Of a stretch of 64,000 nt of DNA, positions 48,801-60,600 are shown piece by piece. The position numbers and the translations under genes were made by a program. Source of the DNA: Maylandia zebra (taxonomy: Eukaryota > Chordata > Actinopteri > Cichliformes > Cichlidae). How positions within the stretch are numbered: position 1 is the first letter of the stretch; every line of letters starts with the position of its first letter. Below the pieces are notes generated by a model. That model searched no databases. It worked only from the letters and a program-made list of their open reading frames with translations, and had not been told where the DNA came from. The stretch spans positions 29,065,533 through 29,129,532 of the forward strand of contig NC_135170.1 of NCBI RefSeq assembly GCF_041146795.1, written 5' to 3'.

Positions 48801-50678
48801 CATAAACTATCCTATATCATTCAAGGAGCTGATGTAAAACATACAGACCACGTAAAATACTCTCAGCACCAGAGACTGCCTCTACTACAGAGCAGCCCTG
48901 TCCATCAACCCTGCCTCAGCACGTTGCTGGGCGAGGAGCTCCGGCACATCTGCGCACTGCAGCTCTGCCGATCACCTGCTCAGGGAAGCAGGGGTTGTAG
49001 TCCTTCCCCACAACCTTTTTTCAGCGAGGAGCTCTCTCCATCTCCTTTACCCAGTCTTACCAGTGACCTAGACTTGAACCATCGGCCTGCCAAACTCATG
49101 CCATCCGGTTCTTGTATTAGTCCTCTGAACCTCAGCCCCAGGTGACCTATTCATTCTCCTTTGGTCAAATATCAATAATCTGTTTGCATATAATTAAATT
49201 AATATAACACCCATTTGTCTTACTGTCAGGGTCGTGGATGGAATTGAGGATAATGATCACACATTTCAGTTTAATATGGAACAGAGCGAGGCAAAGACTA
49301 ATGTTGCAGGTAAAGTGTCTGAAAACTGCATGATTAATGAGAAATTGTAAATATAAGCCTTTCTATTCAGGACTAGACATTAAATATAACCCAAAGTCGG
49401 GACAGATTAGATGAGTTTCTCACTTTTTAAAAAAAAAATCCTTTTTCAGATCGGTTACACATCTGTAGCCTGTTTCTTGAGACAGAAGAAGTGAGACAGA
49501 GCGTCAGCAAGCTAAGCAAAGAGGTATGTTCCCTTATTAGGCAAAAGTGCTGCTCCTTGAAATATGCCCAAATGTGTTTTGTGAGGACACAGTAACCTTT
49601 ACCTTTGACCAAGTGAATCTAATCAGTTAATGCTTGAATTCATATCAACTTAACATGATAGCAGTTACAAATAAACAGTTAACAGTTTTGAATAAACAGT
49701 CATTATTTCTCATTCTTTCAGGTAAACAACTTAAACCAAGATGTTTCCAACCTTGCCAAGGAACTCCATGACATAATACATTTTCTGCATTCTCATATGA
49801 CAATGCTCCACAATAACTCTCCAGCTTCCACATGTTCATGTGGCACTCAGGTGCTCCCCAACCCAAGTGTGACAACTTCTAGCCACTGGCAACCGGATGT
49901 CCCTTTAAATATCTCCACTGAGTTACCACCTGTTCATGAAATGATTAGCCATCCTGCTAGAAATATATGGCACTCCAGTGGAATACCCTCCCAGTGCACC
50001 AGTTCCGCCTTGCTGTACTCGTCAAGCACAATACCATCCTGTTCACACCTGGTCTGCTCTGACAGAGACACAACTCAGAGGCTTCAGTGCTTCTCTAGCC
50101 CTTTCCAAACACCCAGAACATCTCCAGGCTCTCCTTACATGACCTCCTCTCATGCCCATGGAGGTCCATCGCTCCTGGGTATCAGTTCTGCCTTCAGTGG
50201 CTACCCATTAAGTTCTCAGGCCTCACACGTGGTTAGTAGTGCAAAAATCCACACAATAAGCAGCACCCACTCCTTATGTTCTACAGTAAACTGTGGCTAC
50301 TCCCAGCCACCCCTAAGTGTTCAAACCAACTCGGATTCTTCACATAATCAGACCAAATCCCAGACACCTATACATTTATCCACCACTCCTTCAGCCCAAC
50401 CACAGTATCACACTGCCTTTAGCTCTTTGACGCCATCAAGAGCCCACACTTTGATATACACAGGATACGAGGACCAGCGAGGTACTGTCGAAGGCTCCAG
50501 ACAGAATGATCCGGTAGGATCCAGTCCTGTCCACCAAACACAGGATCTGGCAAATTCTCTGATGGAGCAAGTACCAAACATGGACAGTAAAGCTTCACTT
50601 TATAAAGAGAGGACAGAGACCATGGAGTCTCATTCCACAGGAGACAGCATTCTTGATATGAAAGAAAGGCCACACTGA
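38347..50678 (+). CDS. kcnh4: ELK-type voltage-gated potassium channel KCNH4 (Kv12.3)
   Basis: Exons: 38347-38422, 42669-42902, 43062-43193, 43320-43453, 43865-44117, 45026-45183, 45655-45862, 46234-46428, 46511-46710, 47586-47835, 47943-48157, 48329-48367, 48792-49141, 49230-49309, 49450-49523, 49722-50678. All are GT-AG and in frame (1,184 residues; human KCNH4 is 1,017). The protein is a plasma-membrane K+ channel of neurons. It starts [19 protein letters not shown], the ELK N-terminal cap, followed by the PAS domain (to ~140), S1 (~226-248), S2 (~263-285), S3 (~303-325), an S4 with repeated Arg ([13 protein letters not shown]), S5, filter SVGFG (439-443), S6, C-linker and CNBHD (~560-680), then a coiled coil (~855-880). 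N414 (NST) before the pore helix is a glycosylation candidate. KCNH8 is the paralogue to exclude; text and hcrt adjacency favour kcnh4. Confidence 0.96.
39771..39857. repeat. (TA)n microsatellite, about 43 units
   Basis: An uninterrupted alternation of A and T spans 87 bases. Long TA runs can extrude cruciforms and are typically polymorphic. The apparent YIYIY and similar ORFs over it are artefacts. Confidence 0.97.
41757..41960. repeat. Common teleost dispersed repeat
   Basis: The segment reads 'tggactgattcttatatag', 'actcaaagcactttata', 'cagactggaggagcaaggg', 'gacccgctctacctcttga' and 'gctacagcc' in order, matching a repeat seen widely in fish. Class and target duplication were not determined. 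Confidence 0.6.
43661..43682 (+). repeat. (GAT)n microsatellite
   Basis: About seven tandem GAT/ATG units occur in the kcnh4 intron between the fourth and fifth coding exons. Confidence 0.9.
44118..45025 (+). other. kcnh4 intron between S2-coding exons
   Basis: This non-coding intron interrupts the S2 segment after codon phase 1. Nothing else is recognisable. Confidence 0.85.
45184..45654 (+). other. kcnh4 intron before the S4-S5 exon
   Basis: Phase-0 intron with no repeat or RNA gene recognised. Confidence 0.85.
45863..46233 (+). other. kcnh4 intron before the pore exon
   Basis: Phase-1 intron with a short AT-rich run near 46080-46135. Nothing else was seen. Confidence 0.85.
46711..47585 (+). 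other. kcnh4 intron before the CNBHD exons
   Basis: Phase-0 intron with no recognised feature. Confidence 0.85.
48368..48791 (+). other. kcnh4 intron after the 13-codon exon
   Basis: Phase-0 intron following the very small exon 48329-48367. No internal feature was recognised. Confidence 0.8.
49722..50678 (+). CDS. kcnh4: kcnh4 terminal exon: coiled-coil end and Ser/Thr/Pro-rich tail
   Basis: The exon opens [19 protein letters not shown]. With the preceding exon's [11 protein letters not shown] this forms a short heptad-like coiled coil also present in human KCNH4 (NQEVSQLSRELRHIM). The remaining ~295 residues are low-complexity and rich in Ser, Thr, Pro, His and Gln, without recognised domains. 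They diverge from the mammalian tail, as is usual for ELK channels. The TGA is at 50676-50678. Confidence 0.93.
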   Translation, partial: VNNLNQDVSNLAKELHDIIHFLHSHMTMLHNNSPASTCSCGTQVLPNPSVTTSSHWQPDVPLNISTELPPVHEMISHPARNIWHSSGIPSQCTSSALLYSSSTIPSCSHLVCSDRDTTQRLQCFSSPFQTPRTSPGSPYMTSSHAHGGPSLLGISSAFSGYPLSSQASHVVSSAKIHTISSTHSLCSTVNCGYSQPPLSVQTNSDSSHNQTKSQTPIHLSTTPSAQPQYHTAFSSLTPSRAHTLIYTGYEDQRGTVEGSRQNDPVGSSPVHQTQDLANSLMEQVPNMDSKASLYKERTETMESHSTGDSILDMKERPH

Positions 50679-50776
50679 TGACATCCCTATCTGGTTGTGC
50701 TATCAGCGAGTAAATAACAAAGCTGACGTAATGTTTAGAGTACCTTACCAAGAAATCTGGTGTGAAGTTTGAAATT

Positions 50777-50782
50777 AATAAA
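50777..50782 (+). terminator. kcnh4: kcnh4 poly(A) signal
   Basis: AATAAA lies about 100 bp past the stop codon, and a second AATAAA is at 50836-50841. Either could end the transcript. Confidence 0.6.
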
Positions 50783-51254
50783 TTGTTATTTAGCCAAGTT
50801 CTCAATCAACTATTGGAATCCAACTGCCACTACAGAATAAACCTGTTTTTCTCCACTGATGGTTCTTGTGTTTTATATGGCATTAATAATATTTGTGAAT
50901 TGAGATTATGTCATGGTCTGCATAGATCATAGCTGAAGCAATCTTATTTTGCAGACCATACACTCTCACTCAACCATTCAATGCAAAATTGTTTGGCTAG
51001 TTATTCATTTTAATTTTTTTCTATCACGTGAATTGTCACTGCTGTATTCAGCCACAAAATGTTTCCAGGGTTGGCTTAGAAGCCGCAAGTGAATGGGCAG
51101 CACCCCTGAGTGGTGATATGTCGTTACTACAACAAACACAAGACTGGCATTTCATGAGATATGGCCTTTTGGAGCCACAACCAAGCTTTTGACCTGTAGA
51201 ATGATGTAACATATTCCTGAAACGTGTTAATCATATTTGACCAATCTTGGTCCA

Positions 51255-51336
51255 ATCAACCTACTGCATTTCGTTGCACTGTACCTGTGCATGTGCAATG
51301 ACAATAAAGTTGAATTCTATTCTATTCTATTCTATA
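51255..51336 (+). repeat. 3' end of a dispersed repeat with (ATTCT)n tail
   Basis: 'gcatttcgttgcactgtac', 'gcaatgacaataaagttga' and then tandem ATTCT units form a typical fish LINE-like 3' terminus with pentanucleotide repeats. Only the 3' end is present. Confidence 0.6.
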
Positions 51337-51549
51337 TAGCAATGACATTTTCAACAGACTGCTGAAAAATCTTGATATTTTTATTCATTGGTAGTATCAT
51401 GGCAGATATATTTATGTCCATGTGACTCTTTAGCATTTAGCAACAATTCTGAAATTAATAATATACTGAGGGGCATGTAGAATTTTGTGTCATCGGTCAA
51501 AGCAAAGAAAGCCATTCTTTCACTATTAATTCATCTTTCATTTTGAACA

Positions 51550-52115
51550 TGTGAAGATGCAAGGAGATGAGATAGTGAAAGTTGGTGAGTTTAACAATCT
51601 AAAGCAACAAACACTGCCCATTAGAGGTGAAGAAAAACGAGTAGGCAGGTTAGAGTGGGTGGAAATGAGTGACAGATGATTTGTGACAGAAGGATAGCAA
51701 CAAAGGTGAAAGGAAACATTTACAAGATGTTACTGTTTGGAGATGGTGGCACTTACAAAAAAGCATGAGGTTGAGCCGGGGGTGGCAGAACTGAAGATGC
51801 TAAGATATTCATTGGGTTGTAACCAGGATGGACAAAATTAGAAATGAGTATATCAGAAGGACAGCTTAGATTAAGTGGCTTGGATACAAAGTTAAAGAGG
51901 CAAGGATGTTTTGGACATATGTAGAAGAGGATTGTGGATACACTGGACAAACACTGAGGTGCCAGGCAGGAGGAGAACAGGAAGCCCACTGGAGAAGACT
52001 CAAGCAGTGAAGAAAGATATGCAGAGGATTAGTGTGACAGAGGAGGATGCTAGGGGTAGGGTTAAATGGCGGCAGATGATGTGGTGACCCCTAAATGAAG
52101 AAGCCAAAGGAAGAT
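51550..52115 (+). mobile_element. Decayed non-LTR retrotransposon, ORF2 C-terminal end
   Basis: Across shifting plus-strand frames one can read fragments resembling a fish LINE reverse-transcriptase C terminus: EVGEF near 51565, ELKMLRYSLG near 51790, MDKIRNEYIRR near 51830, and a WRQMM...GDP end near 52065-52090. Several indels and stops break it. It is unlike the minus-strand LINE at 23.8-24.8 kb. Confidence 0.75.
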
Positions 52116-52479
52116 GAAGATCAGAATTTACTGTTTGACATTGGAGACATCACAAGGATCATTAAAATATTAGTAAAAATAAAAAAAGGATCCTTCTTTA
52201 TGAACGCAGATTGTATCCCAAGCTTATTAAAAATATTATGCTAAACAAAATTTGTTACAAAATTTCACGCCATTTGAAAAGCACAAGTTTTATTGTCATT
52301 ATACATAATTTTCATAAACACCATATCATTATATTATAATTATATTCAAATTAAGATAATTTTAGATGTTATTTATGACTAGATATAATAAAACCTTGAT
52401 AAAAATGTCGTGCTGCAGACTGGAGGGTCTAGCGTAACCCGCTGTCCTCATTGGTCAGAAAGCCACTGACAAAAAGTGG

Positions 52480-52581
52480 GAGGTTCCCGGAAAAATTGCT
52501 AACCGGAAGGGAAGGCCGGAGCCCAAGAAGAAGAAGAAGGCAGCTGCTGCCGATGAGACCAGCGAAGGAAGAAAAAGTAAT
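52480..52581 (+). promoter_or_regulatory. rab5c: Probable rab5c promoter and non-coding exon 1
   Basis: A locally CpG- and GC-richer patch with a run of AAG repeats ends in AAT|GTAAGT, a strong donor at 52582. Rab5 genes normally have a 5' non-coding exon and a housekeeping promoter, so this is the best candidate for exon 1. The start is approximate. Confidence 0.55.
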
Positions 52582-55500
52582 GTAAGTAAAACAACTTGAA
52601 ATTAAGAGTCATGTTGGTGAAGAGCAATACTGAACGTGTGTTGGATTATTTTGTCGACAAACTGTTTACTGTAGTTTGATCTATTTTGTTATTATTATTT
52701 TTTTCTGCTTAGCATGTCAGCAAAGTCCGGGCTCAACCGAAATGCCTTATCAGACTGGATCGAGGGAAGCTACGAGCTGCCCCGTGGGACAAACATTCTA
52801 AATATTGAAAAAAAATAAAATAATAATGCCACGGCAGAGCCCTGAGATAGCTTAGAAAAATGTGACATCGTTTCATGCAAGCAAGTGGACGCAATAAGAC
52901 GTCCCGGAGTTCCTCAAACGTCAGACAGCTGACGACACAGGGCCGAGAAAAGAAAAGTTGTCTAATGACGCTTTCGACTTTTGGCCGTAGCTGCTAACAC
53001 AGCTAATGCTATCAGAAGTCAAGTTTCCTTGCCAAGAACATAGCTTTTGTTTTCTTTGTCAGTTTAGGCTAGCAAATGGGTGCTACTGCTAAGTAAGCAA
53101 CAAGGTTGATTCTTTCACGTTGTGTAGTCAGCGTTCATTTTGTTAGCCAAGTGCTTAGTGGAACTCACAAGTTCCAGTCGTGTCGTCTACGTTTATGAAA
53201 GCGGTTCCGTATCGCACCTAAATGTAACGTGCCGTTTTAGCCAAGACAGGTGCATTGTTGTTTGATAGTTATTTTATCGATTGTTTTGAATCAAACCTTA
53301 GCTTTACAGTTTAAGTTGCCTAATCATTGTGCTTAACCCGGCATCGACCGAGCAAAACTTCTCACGTACTTTGAAATATTAGTTGTAGATTAACTAACTT
53401 AATATGTTACGTTCCTGCCACCGGTTAAGTGTCTAATGACTGGTCTTATGTGCGATGTCTAGGCTCAGTCGAGGCACATCATAGTCGTCTTATGTTCTCT
53501 AAATTAGATGTACTATCAAGGCAGCTGTAATCTCTTCACAATCTGGTGCTTTTTATTATCAGCTGCATTTGTGCATCACATTTTGTGACAGAGTAAATGT
53601 GCGTACATAGTCTCTTGCTTACCTCTGAAGTTGTATTTATGGCAGTGCCTTCTCATCATTAAAATGTCATTACTGCTGACTTTGTGGTGTAACATCCGCA
53701 TATTGCAACGTTGGGGTTGTTATGTGCCTGCACGTGTGTCTTCTTGCATTTAACAGCAAATACTTTTTTTGTATGCTGTGTATCTTCACAGCTTATGTTT
53801 ATGGCTTGATACAAGTAACAGAGCTTGGCCTTTGAGATAAAGATGTGATTTACAGTTGCTTGCCTGAGCTCTCATGTTTATGGCATGTGGACCTTGTCCT
53901 TCTTAAACAGCCACTCTTTTTGACAACCCAGCCCTAAAATAAGGACTGCAAATTAGTTGAACACTAGTATGCAATACATTTGGGTGCTATGTTTTGGCAT
54001 TGCCTTTAAAGTTGTAAGTTGTTGTAGTTAAACGGACAGCTGGACCTACTAAATGTCGCTCAATCAACTGGACTCAATTTTTGAGTAAATCTGTGTAAAG
54101 GATCAAATATCAAATCCCATTATTTAATAATTCACTTAAAATCACTTGAAGTCATAAAGTGGACAAAGTCTGTTTTAAACAGTTTGATGAGTTGAAAGGT
54201 CTCAGTTTGGGAAGCGCCAGTGATGCTTGTGGTGACTCTGCTGTTTGCTTTTCCTGTATTGTGTCACCACATTCCCATCTAAAATCACAATGCCAAACCA
54301 ATTCTTTGTAGCTATCTTGGATTCAGAACATTTCCTGTTTCTTTTGATTTCCCAAGAATGGTGCTGCTTTTCAATATTTGTTTACAACCTAGGACAAACT
54401 ATCACCTTTGGCAGCAATAGATAGGCCTTTAATATATGCTCATGTGTACATGCAAATTTGGACACAGCCATCTGTACAAGCAGATGGGATTATGAGCTAA
54501 GACAAAAGTATGGTGATGCAGCCCCTCATCAGATACCATTTCTTCCATGACTCCATCCTTCAAATAAAGTGAACTGCACATGTCTCTGCTTGTCTTCGTA
54601 ATGTCAGTGTTTTGGTGGCAGGTTGTTAATCTAGTTTATAAATTGAATGTGAAAGTGATTTTCTTTTTCTAAAATCTAGTCTGAAGTTTAAGGAAATCAT
54701 CATACTGTCCAGGTAAACCAAAATTTATTAATTACAGAATGTCATTTTTAATTGTGTGACCAGGAATGGAGAATGAATCCTGTTATTTTCCTTCTGCAAA
54801 TATGGTCTTTTGGTGTTAGGTGACAGCTTGTTTTCTGCATAAGAAGAGCCTCGATTACGCACTAGTACAACAATACAAAATCTTCAAATCTAGCAGTCAC
54901 AAGAACACTTGGAAACTGATCATAGCAGCTGGTAACCTGATCTTTCTGCTTAATTTTTCAGTATAACTAATGTTTAACGATACCTAGATTTTGTTCACGG
55001 AGCAAAAGCAATTAAAAAAATGTTTTCATTGCTTCTTTGACTGATTAAACGCATTTAATTTGTGCATGCATTCTCCAATTTAGATTGCAATAAACCACAA
55101 TCGCTGCTAAGTTCTTGGATATTATGCCAGCAGCAGAACATACAGGGGCCACAATAAATATTTCACAGCCTCTCCCTCTCGTCTGTTGTTTTTTCCTGCC
55201 TTTTCTCCTCCCCCTCTGACCTATGTCCCACTGTCTCTCGTTTCCTGACCCACTTCCCTGTGGAGGTTTGCAGTACCCATTAGGGATGCCATCACAGCAT
55301 CCATCAGATGCTGCTTAAGATGTGTGAAAGTCTCTATCAGTGTAACAAAGAGTCTCTGATTGCAAGCCTGTCAGCTGCTTCCAGCTTTGATGTTACTGTT
55401 GTGGCTCTCAGTCATTACTAAATCATCAATCCAGCAGCTAGGCTTTGTGGATAGAATTAGATTTTTAGTACTTTGTTTTCCCATTTATATATCCTCTTTT

Positions 55501-57509
55501 TATTAAAAAAACAAACAAAAAAAAACTACGTCATGGTCCTTGGTTGAAGATGAATTTTTGCTACCAAAAGATGCCTAACTTGTGTGTGTATTATTTACGA
55601 ATGCAGTGCTTTTGTCATCGTCAAAAGTTGAAATTCAGTATTAAATATTAAATACTATAAATAGTAGAAAATAATTTTCTTAAGGAATGTTGGTTGAATA
55701 GGTCTTAATTTCCCAGTATCATGGGAAAGTACCAGTATAGTTTATCTATTACTATGTAGCTTATTCCTAAGAACAGAAGAATTAAGTTAATTCTTCTGTT
55801 TTAAAAAGAAAAAGAAAAAAGAGGAAGAAACAACTCATTCACCTAGTGAGGAATGTTAATCTTATGAGTACAGACTGACTTTTCCAACTCTGCTGTGCTA
55901 TAAAGGATTTCCTTTCTCTGTTAGGCTGTGAAGCAGAGCCGATCTACTAGTTAAGGAGCCCAGCGTAAACTTTAGTGTACTGCTAGAGATATCTACTGTA
56001 CATGTATACAGCTGTAATCCCATGTAAGAGTTAACTGACTTTAATGCTTTAATGAAATTGGAAAATATTTATTTTACCATAACACATGTAATGCCTGTGT
56101 GTTATGGCCATCGTTTTTGTTTGCGTAACAGGAAACTGTAAAGGAACTGGTGTATTTTTTTTAAATAGCTCCTTATATCTGCAAATGCTAAATTAAACCA
56201 GTTCCTCCAAAAACATAATGGAAATGTGTTGGAGACAAGTTAGTCTGTTGACTGACTGTAGCTTGGTTGATTCACTGTCAAATAAAACATGCAATTTCTT
56301 AATATTTCATTGACAAAGCCATGATCTACAGTCACATGCTAAAGATTAAGCATAGCTCAGCAACAGGCGGGGGTGGAGCTGGCACAACCAAATCATTAGC
56401 CATGATGCCGCCTCTTGATTTTCCCTCATTCTTGAGCTATCCCCCTGTCTTTAAGGAAGAGTCCTCATACGTGGCTTGATTGTTCATCATGCTTCTGTGT
56501 TGAGCTATTCCTGTGATCAAGCTGAGTCTATCCCAGGTTTTAATGTGCTCAGCAGTAAAATGTCTTCTGCAATCTTCACTTCCTGCTTTGAGCTCAGTTG
56601 TGTTTCCTGTCTTTTGACCAAGCAGAAGCTGGCTGACCTCATGTGTATCACCCAACTGACATGCACGCACGCACACACGCAGGCAAGGTTTCACTTACTA
56701 ACAGTAGGCGAAATGAAAGGAACAAATTGGTGGTGTCCTGTTTACACATAAGCTACAGATTTTATTTTGTACCAATTTAAACTAACCACAAACCCCCCGT
56801 TTGTTTTTGTTTTTTTTCAAAGGTTTCTTTTTATTGTTCTTACAGTCCTTGCAAAACAAAATTTGGCCAATAGCCACTGCTGGCATTCTTTTGTGGTCAA
56901 TGCTTAACGTTTAATGAGTTTCTTCTTTTCTATGTAGATAACAGCCACGAATATATTAATGATGCATGACTATATCTTTGAGCTGTGGCTATTTTTGAAA
57001 TCACAGGAACACTTTGAGTTGTATTGTATTTATATTTGTGCATTAGGCAAGTTGCGTTAACTGGTAGTTAAGCCAAAAAATTAAGCAAAAGTAAGAATTT
57101 CATCCTGTAATGCATGCTTCAGCCATTTAAATGTTTAATAACCTAACCTGTGAGAGCAAGTTGGAGGACACAATTTAAAATCAGAGACTAAGTGCTCTCC
57201 TTCAGCTCTTGTTTATAGTAAATAAAGTTAGGTTATAAACTCTATATCTCGAGGCCCAATGTGATGAGAGTTTTGGTGTCAACAACTTGGATTTTAAATT
57301 GTTTAATCATTTTGGGTTAAAGAAAAAGTGTTACTGCTTTCTTCAATAATCTTTCTTATGTCAAACCGCTTGCAGGAACAAGGAGTTATTTTGTTTTGGG
57401 GGGATTTGATGCTACTGGTGTTCACAGGTTTCACAATGACTGTGGTTGTTTTCAGTAGAAATCTGTTTTGTTTGGAGTAGAGCTTAACTAAATTTGTTGT
57501 GTTTTGCAG
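52582..57509 (+). other. rab5c first intron (4.9 kb, inferred)
   Basis: No repeat was assigned with confidence. A 34-codon ORF preceded by a possible acceptor is at 52714-52818 (see findings). The intron ends at gttttgcag, before 57510. Confidence 0.55.
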
Positions 57510-57681
57510 CTCCCCACTGGTGAGGCCTCCTCTTCTTCCAGTAAATCTGCCAACCAACCTAAACTTTCCTACATCCATCTTAACTTCATCAGCTCCCCTA
57601 TAGTAAGCCCAAGCCTGAAGTCAGCCATACACCCTCTTCCCCCAGCTCCTCCTTCTTTTTCCCAATTTTCAACACTGCAAT
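57510..57681 (+). other. rab5c: rab5c 5' UTR part of exon 2
   Basis: A pyrimidine- and Pro-codon-rich leader lies between acceptor gttttgcag and the start codon. A second AG at 57540-57541 could be an alternative acceptor. The start context CAATATGG is acceptable, and the Rab5C N terminus matches only this ATG. Confidence 0.6.
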
Positions 57682-60600
57682 ATGGCAGGGCGAGGTGGAC
57701 CAGCACGGACCAACGGCACCACAGCAAGCAGCAAGATCTGCCAGTTTAAGCTAGTGCTGTTGGGAGAGTCGGCAGTGGGCAAGTCCAGCCTGGTGCTGCG
57801 CTTTGTCAAAGGCCAGTTCCACGAGTACCAGGAGAGCACCATCGGAGGTGAGGGTTGTTTGTTTGTTTTCTTGCTTGATTTCCACAATTGTCTATTGTAT
57901 TATTCTTTGACTTTCTGCTTTACTTACAGACATATGTAGCATCAAAGCTATATATGTCTTGTGTATGTACAGGTAAGCAGACTCTTAATGCGTGTTTGAA
58001 ATTGTTCATCTACAGTGTAAAAGTAGACTTTACAAATAACTTCAAAAAAAATTAAAACGTAATCATAAACAAATGTTTTTCTTTTTGTTCTGACTCTTAA
58101 AAAGTTTTAAACTTAGGTGCTCAAGCAGAAAAACATGTCCTTGCTAGTTCAGAGAACTGCTTGCCTGCAGGTCTTAATGTTTTCCGTTACTAGAGTCTGT
58201 GCAGGAAGAGTCGTGCAACCAGTTCTTTGCAGCTAAAATGAGCCACCAAACTCCTCACATGTATATTTGATGATATTAAAATGTATTTGAGGTGATGGCT
58301 AAATATGTTTTTTTTTCTCTACACTATGGGATCTTCTGCCTGAGCAAAATCATTGCTCCAGCTGGACAAACAATCACTGAGTTTAGATATTAATACATTT
58401 ACTCTCCTACTAGAATTCCAGTGCTGAATACTCAATACAGTAAAGTAAACAAACTAATGCATGTATTTGTAAGCAAGTAAGGAAATGATTAGCTGAAGAA
58501 TGAAATGGAGACTGAATACCGATTAATGACTTTAAAAATGAAATTAATTGATAACAGTTTTTTGACAAATATAATGTAAGGAGGTGGTGCAAAGTATCTG
58601 TATTTGTTTCCTGGGTTGCAGCCATTCACATGCTTCTCAATGTTGGGTTTATATGGAGTTTCTTTACAGTTGTAAAAACTGTTAAGTATGTTGTGATTAG
58701 CAAGACCAAAAAGATGTTTCTGTATAATAACAAAGGCATGGAAAAATCATTCTTACCTTAATGACAAAGTTTGAGTTCAGTGAAAGTGAGGGAAAGCTTC
58801 TTCTTCAGTTCTTCATCTACCTATCTCAATATTATTGCTGCAACATTTATTACACCACCTCTCTGCTCATGTCTGGATCCAATATTTATGTATTATTGCA
58901 GTTTCTCACTTTTAATTAAAGTTGCTTGCATTGCAATTTTGTATCAGGTGAAAGCCAAAAGTAAACTGTGTTAAATCAGCGCTGAACAGTTGGTTCATTC
59001 GTTCTGTCTTTTCTTTTGGTCGTTTTTCCTTTTGCTTTGTGTAGAACCAACTTTCCCCATGTTTCCTGTATCAGGTTGCTTGTGAGTAATGTGGCTATAG
59101 GATGTAATGACAGGAAGCTCTGTGCTTACACTCGCCAAAAGACTTGAAACGAGTCAGCATTTTTTATGTTTTTTTTCCCGAACTTGTGGTTGGTCAGCAG
59201 CATGCCTAGTCAAAGATTACAAAGCTTTAAAGTATGTGCTATGTGAGTGCTCGGTTTTCTCGGTCTTGTGACAGTTGGCTAATTAAATGGAGCTTTGCCT
59301 CTGTTCATAAACCATAGCATTTTGTTTGTACCTGGTAGCTTTTTTTGTTTTTTCTTGGTTTTTTTTGCGTTATAGGTTTATCTCCATAGCTGGCATGTCC
59401 TCTGGAGTCTGAATTTATCAGCAAGTTTTAAACTTCTTTTCATTCAATGACTGATTTCATTAATGATATTGTGATTACAAAGCCAAGTTTAAATATGAAA
59501 GTCCACCCCTAGAGATGACTTTTCTGCTTTCTCTTAAGCCCCTCTTTGTCAAATATTGAATAATTTCTTTCTACTTCCTTTCCAGCTGCCTTCCTCACAC
59601 AGACAGTATGTTTGGATGATACAACAGTTAAGTTTGAAATCTGGGACACTGCTGGACAAGAACGGTATCACAGCTTGGCACCCATGTACTACAGAGGAGC
59701 CCAGGCTGCCATTGTTGTCTATGATATCACCAACACAGTAAGTAACATGCGCTGTGACAGGACCGTGGACAGTCAAAAGTCGTACGTCATTTGTTTGCTG
59801 ACCCTTGTCTTCTAGCCTGGGTTGATGATTGCTTAACAGCAATCAGACCTTTGGCCTTCCAATTTTTTTTTTTATTTTTTTTTTCAGTAAAATGTAAAAT
59901 GAAAAACCTGCAGCTGTGATTTAAATTTTAAAAGCACAGCAATATGTAATGATGCACATTCTTTTTTTTTTTTAAAGGATACATTCACACGTGCAAAGAA
60001 CTGGGTGAAGGAGCTCCAGCGACAAGCCAGCCCAAATATTGTAATTGCAATTGCAGGAAACAAAGCAGACCTGGCAAACAAGAGAGCTGTAGATTTCCAG
60101 GTAATGAGGAAGTTCTGAGATCAATTGCTGAAGCTCGTGAAAGCTTCGGAAATTATTTAACAGACTACTGTGAATTCATACTGCTTGCATTTTTCTTTTT
60201 TTTAGGAAGCACAAGCATATGCCGATGACAACAGTTTGCTCTTCATGGAAACCTCAGCTAAGACTGCAATGAATGTCAATGAGATTTTTATGGCTATAGG
60301 TAAGTGTTAGACAGAGGGATAATAGCTTATTAAGTACTGAAGTGGAAAATAAATCAGCAACCATCCTGATGATAGGAATTCTAAAGTCTGGATTAAGTAA
60401 TCATTTTCTTACAACGATGTGACGAAATGATGATAAATGTTAAGAATGCAAGGTGGCAAACTTTAGACTTCATTTTTATGCACTGCTCAGTCCATTGGCC
60501 AAAATAATCATTTCATACAAGGGGGAAAAAAGGGGGATTGCCAGAAATCCTCATCAAAACATACTGCATAAGACCACTGATGGTCATTTCCCACGTAAAT

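Larger units (their letters stand above)
50842..52400. other. kcnh4-rab5c intergenic spacer
   Basis: The spacer contains an ATTCT-tailed repeat end and a LINE remnant (annotated separately). The remainder is AT-rich, with no gene supported. Confidence 0.7.

Noticed and set aside
50419-50805. 128-codon minus ORF
   Set aside because: It is the antisense shadow of the kcnh4 terminal exon and 3' UTR.
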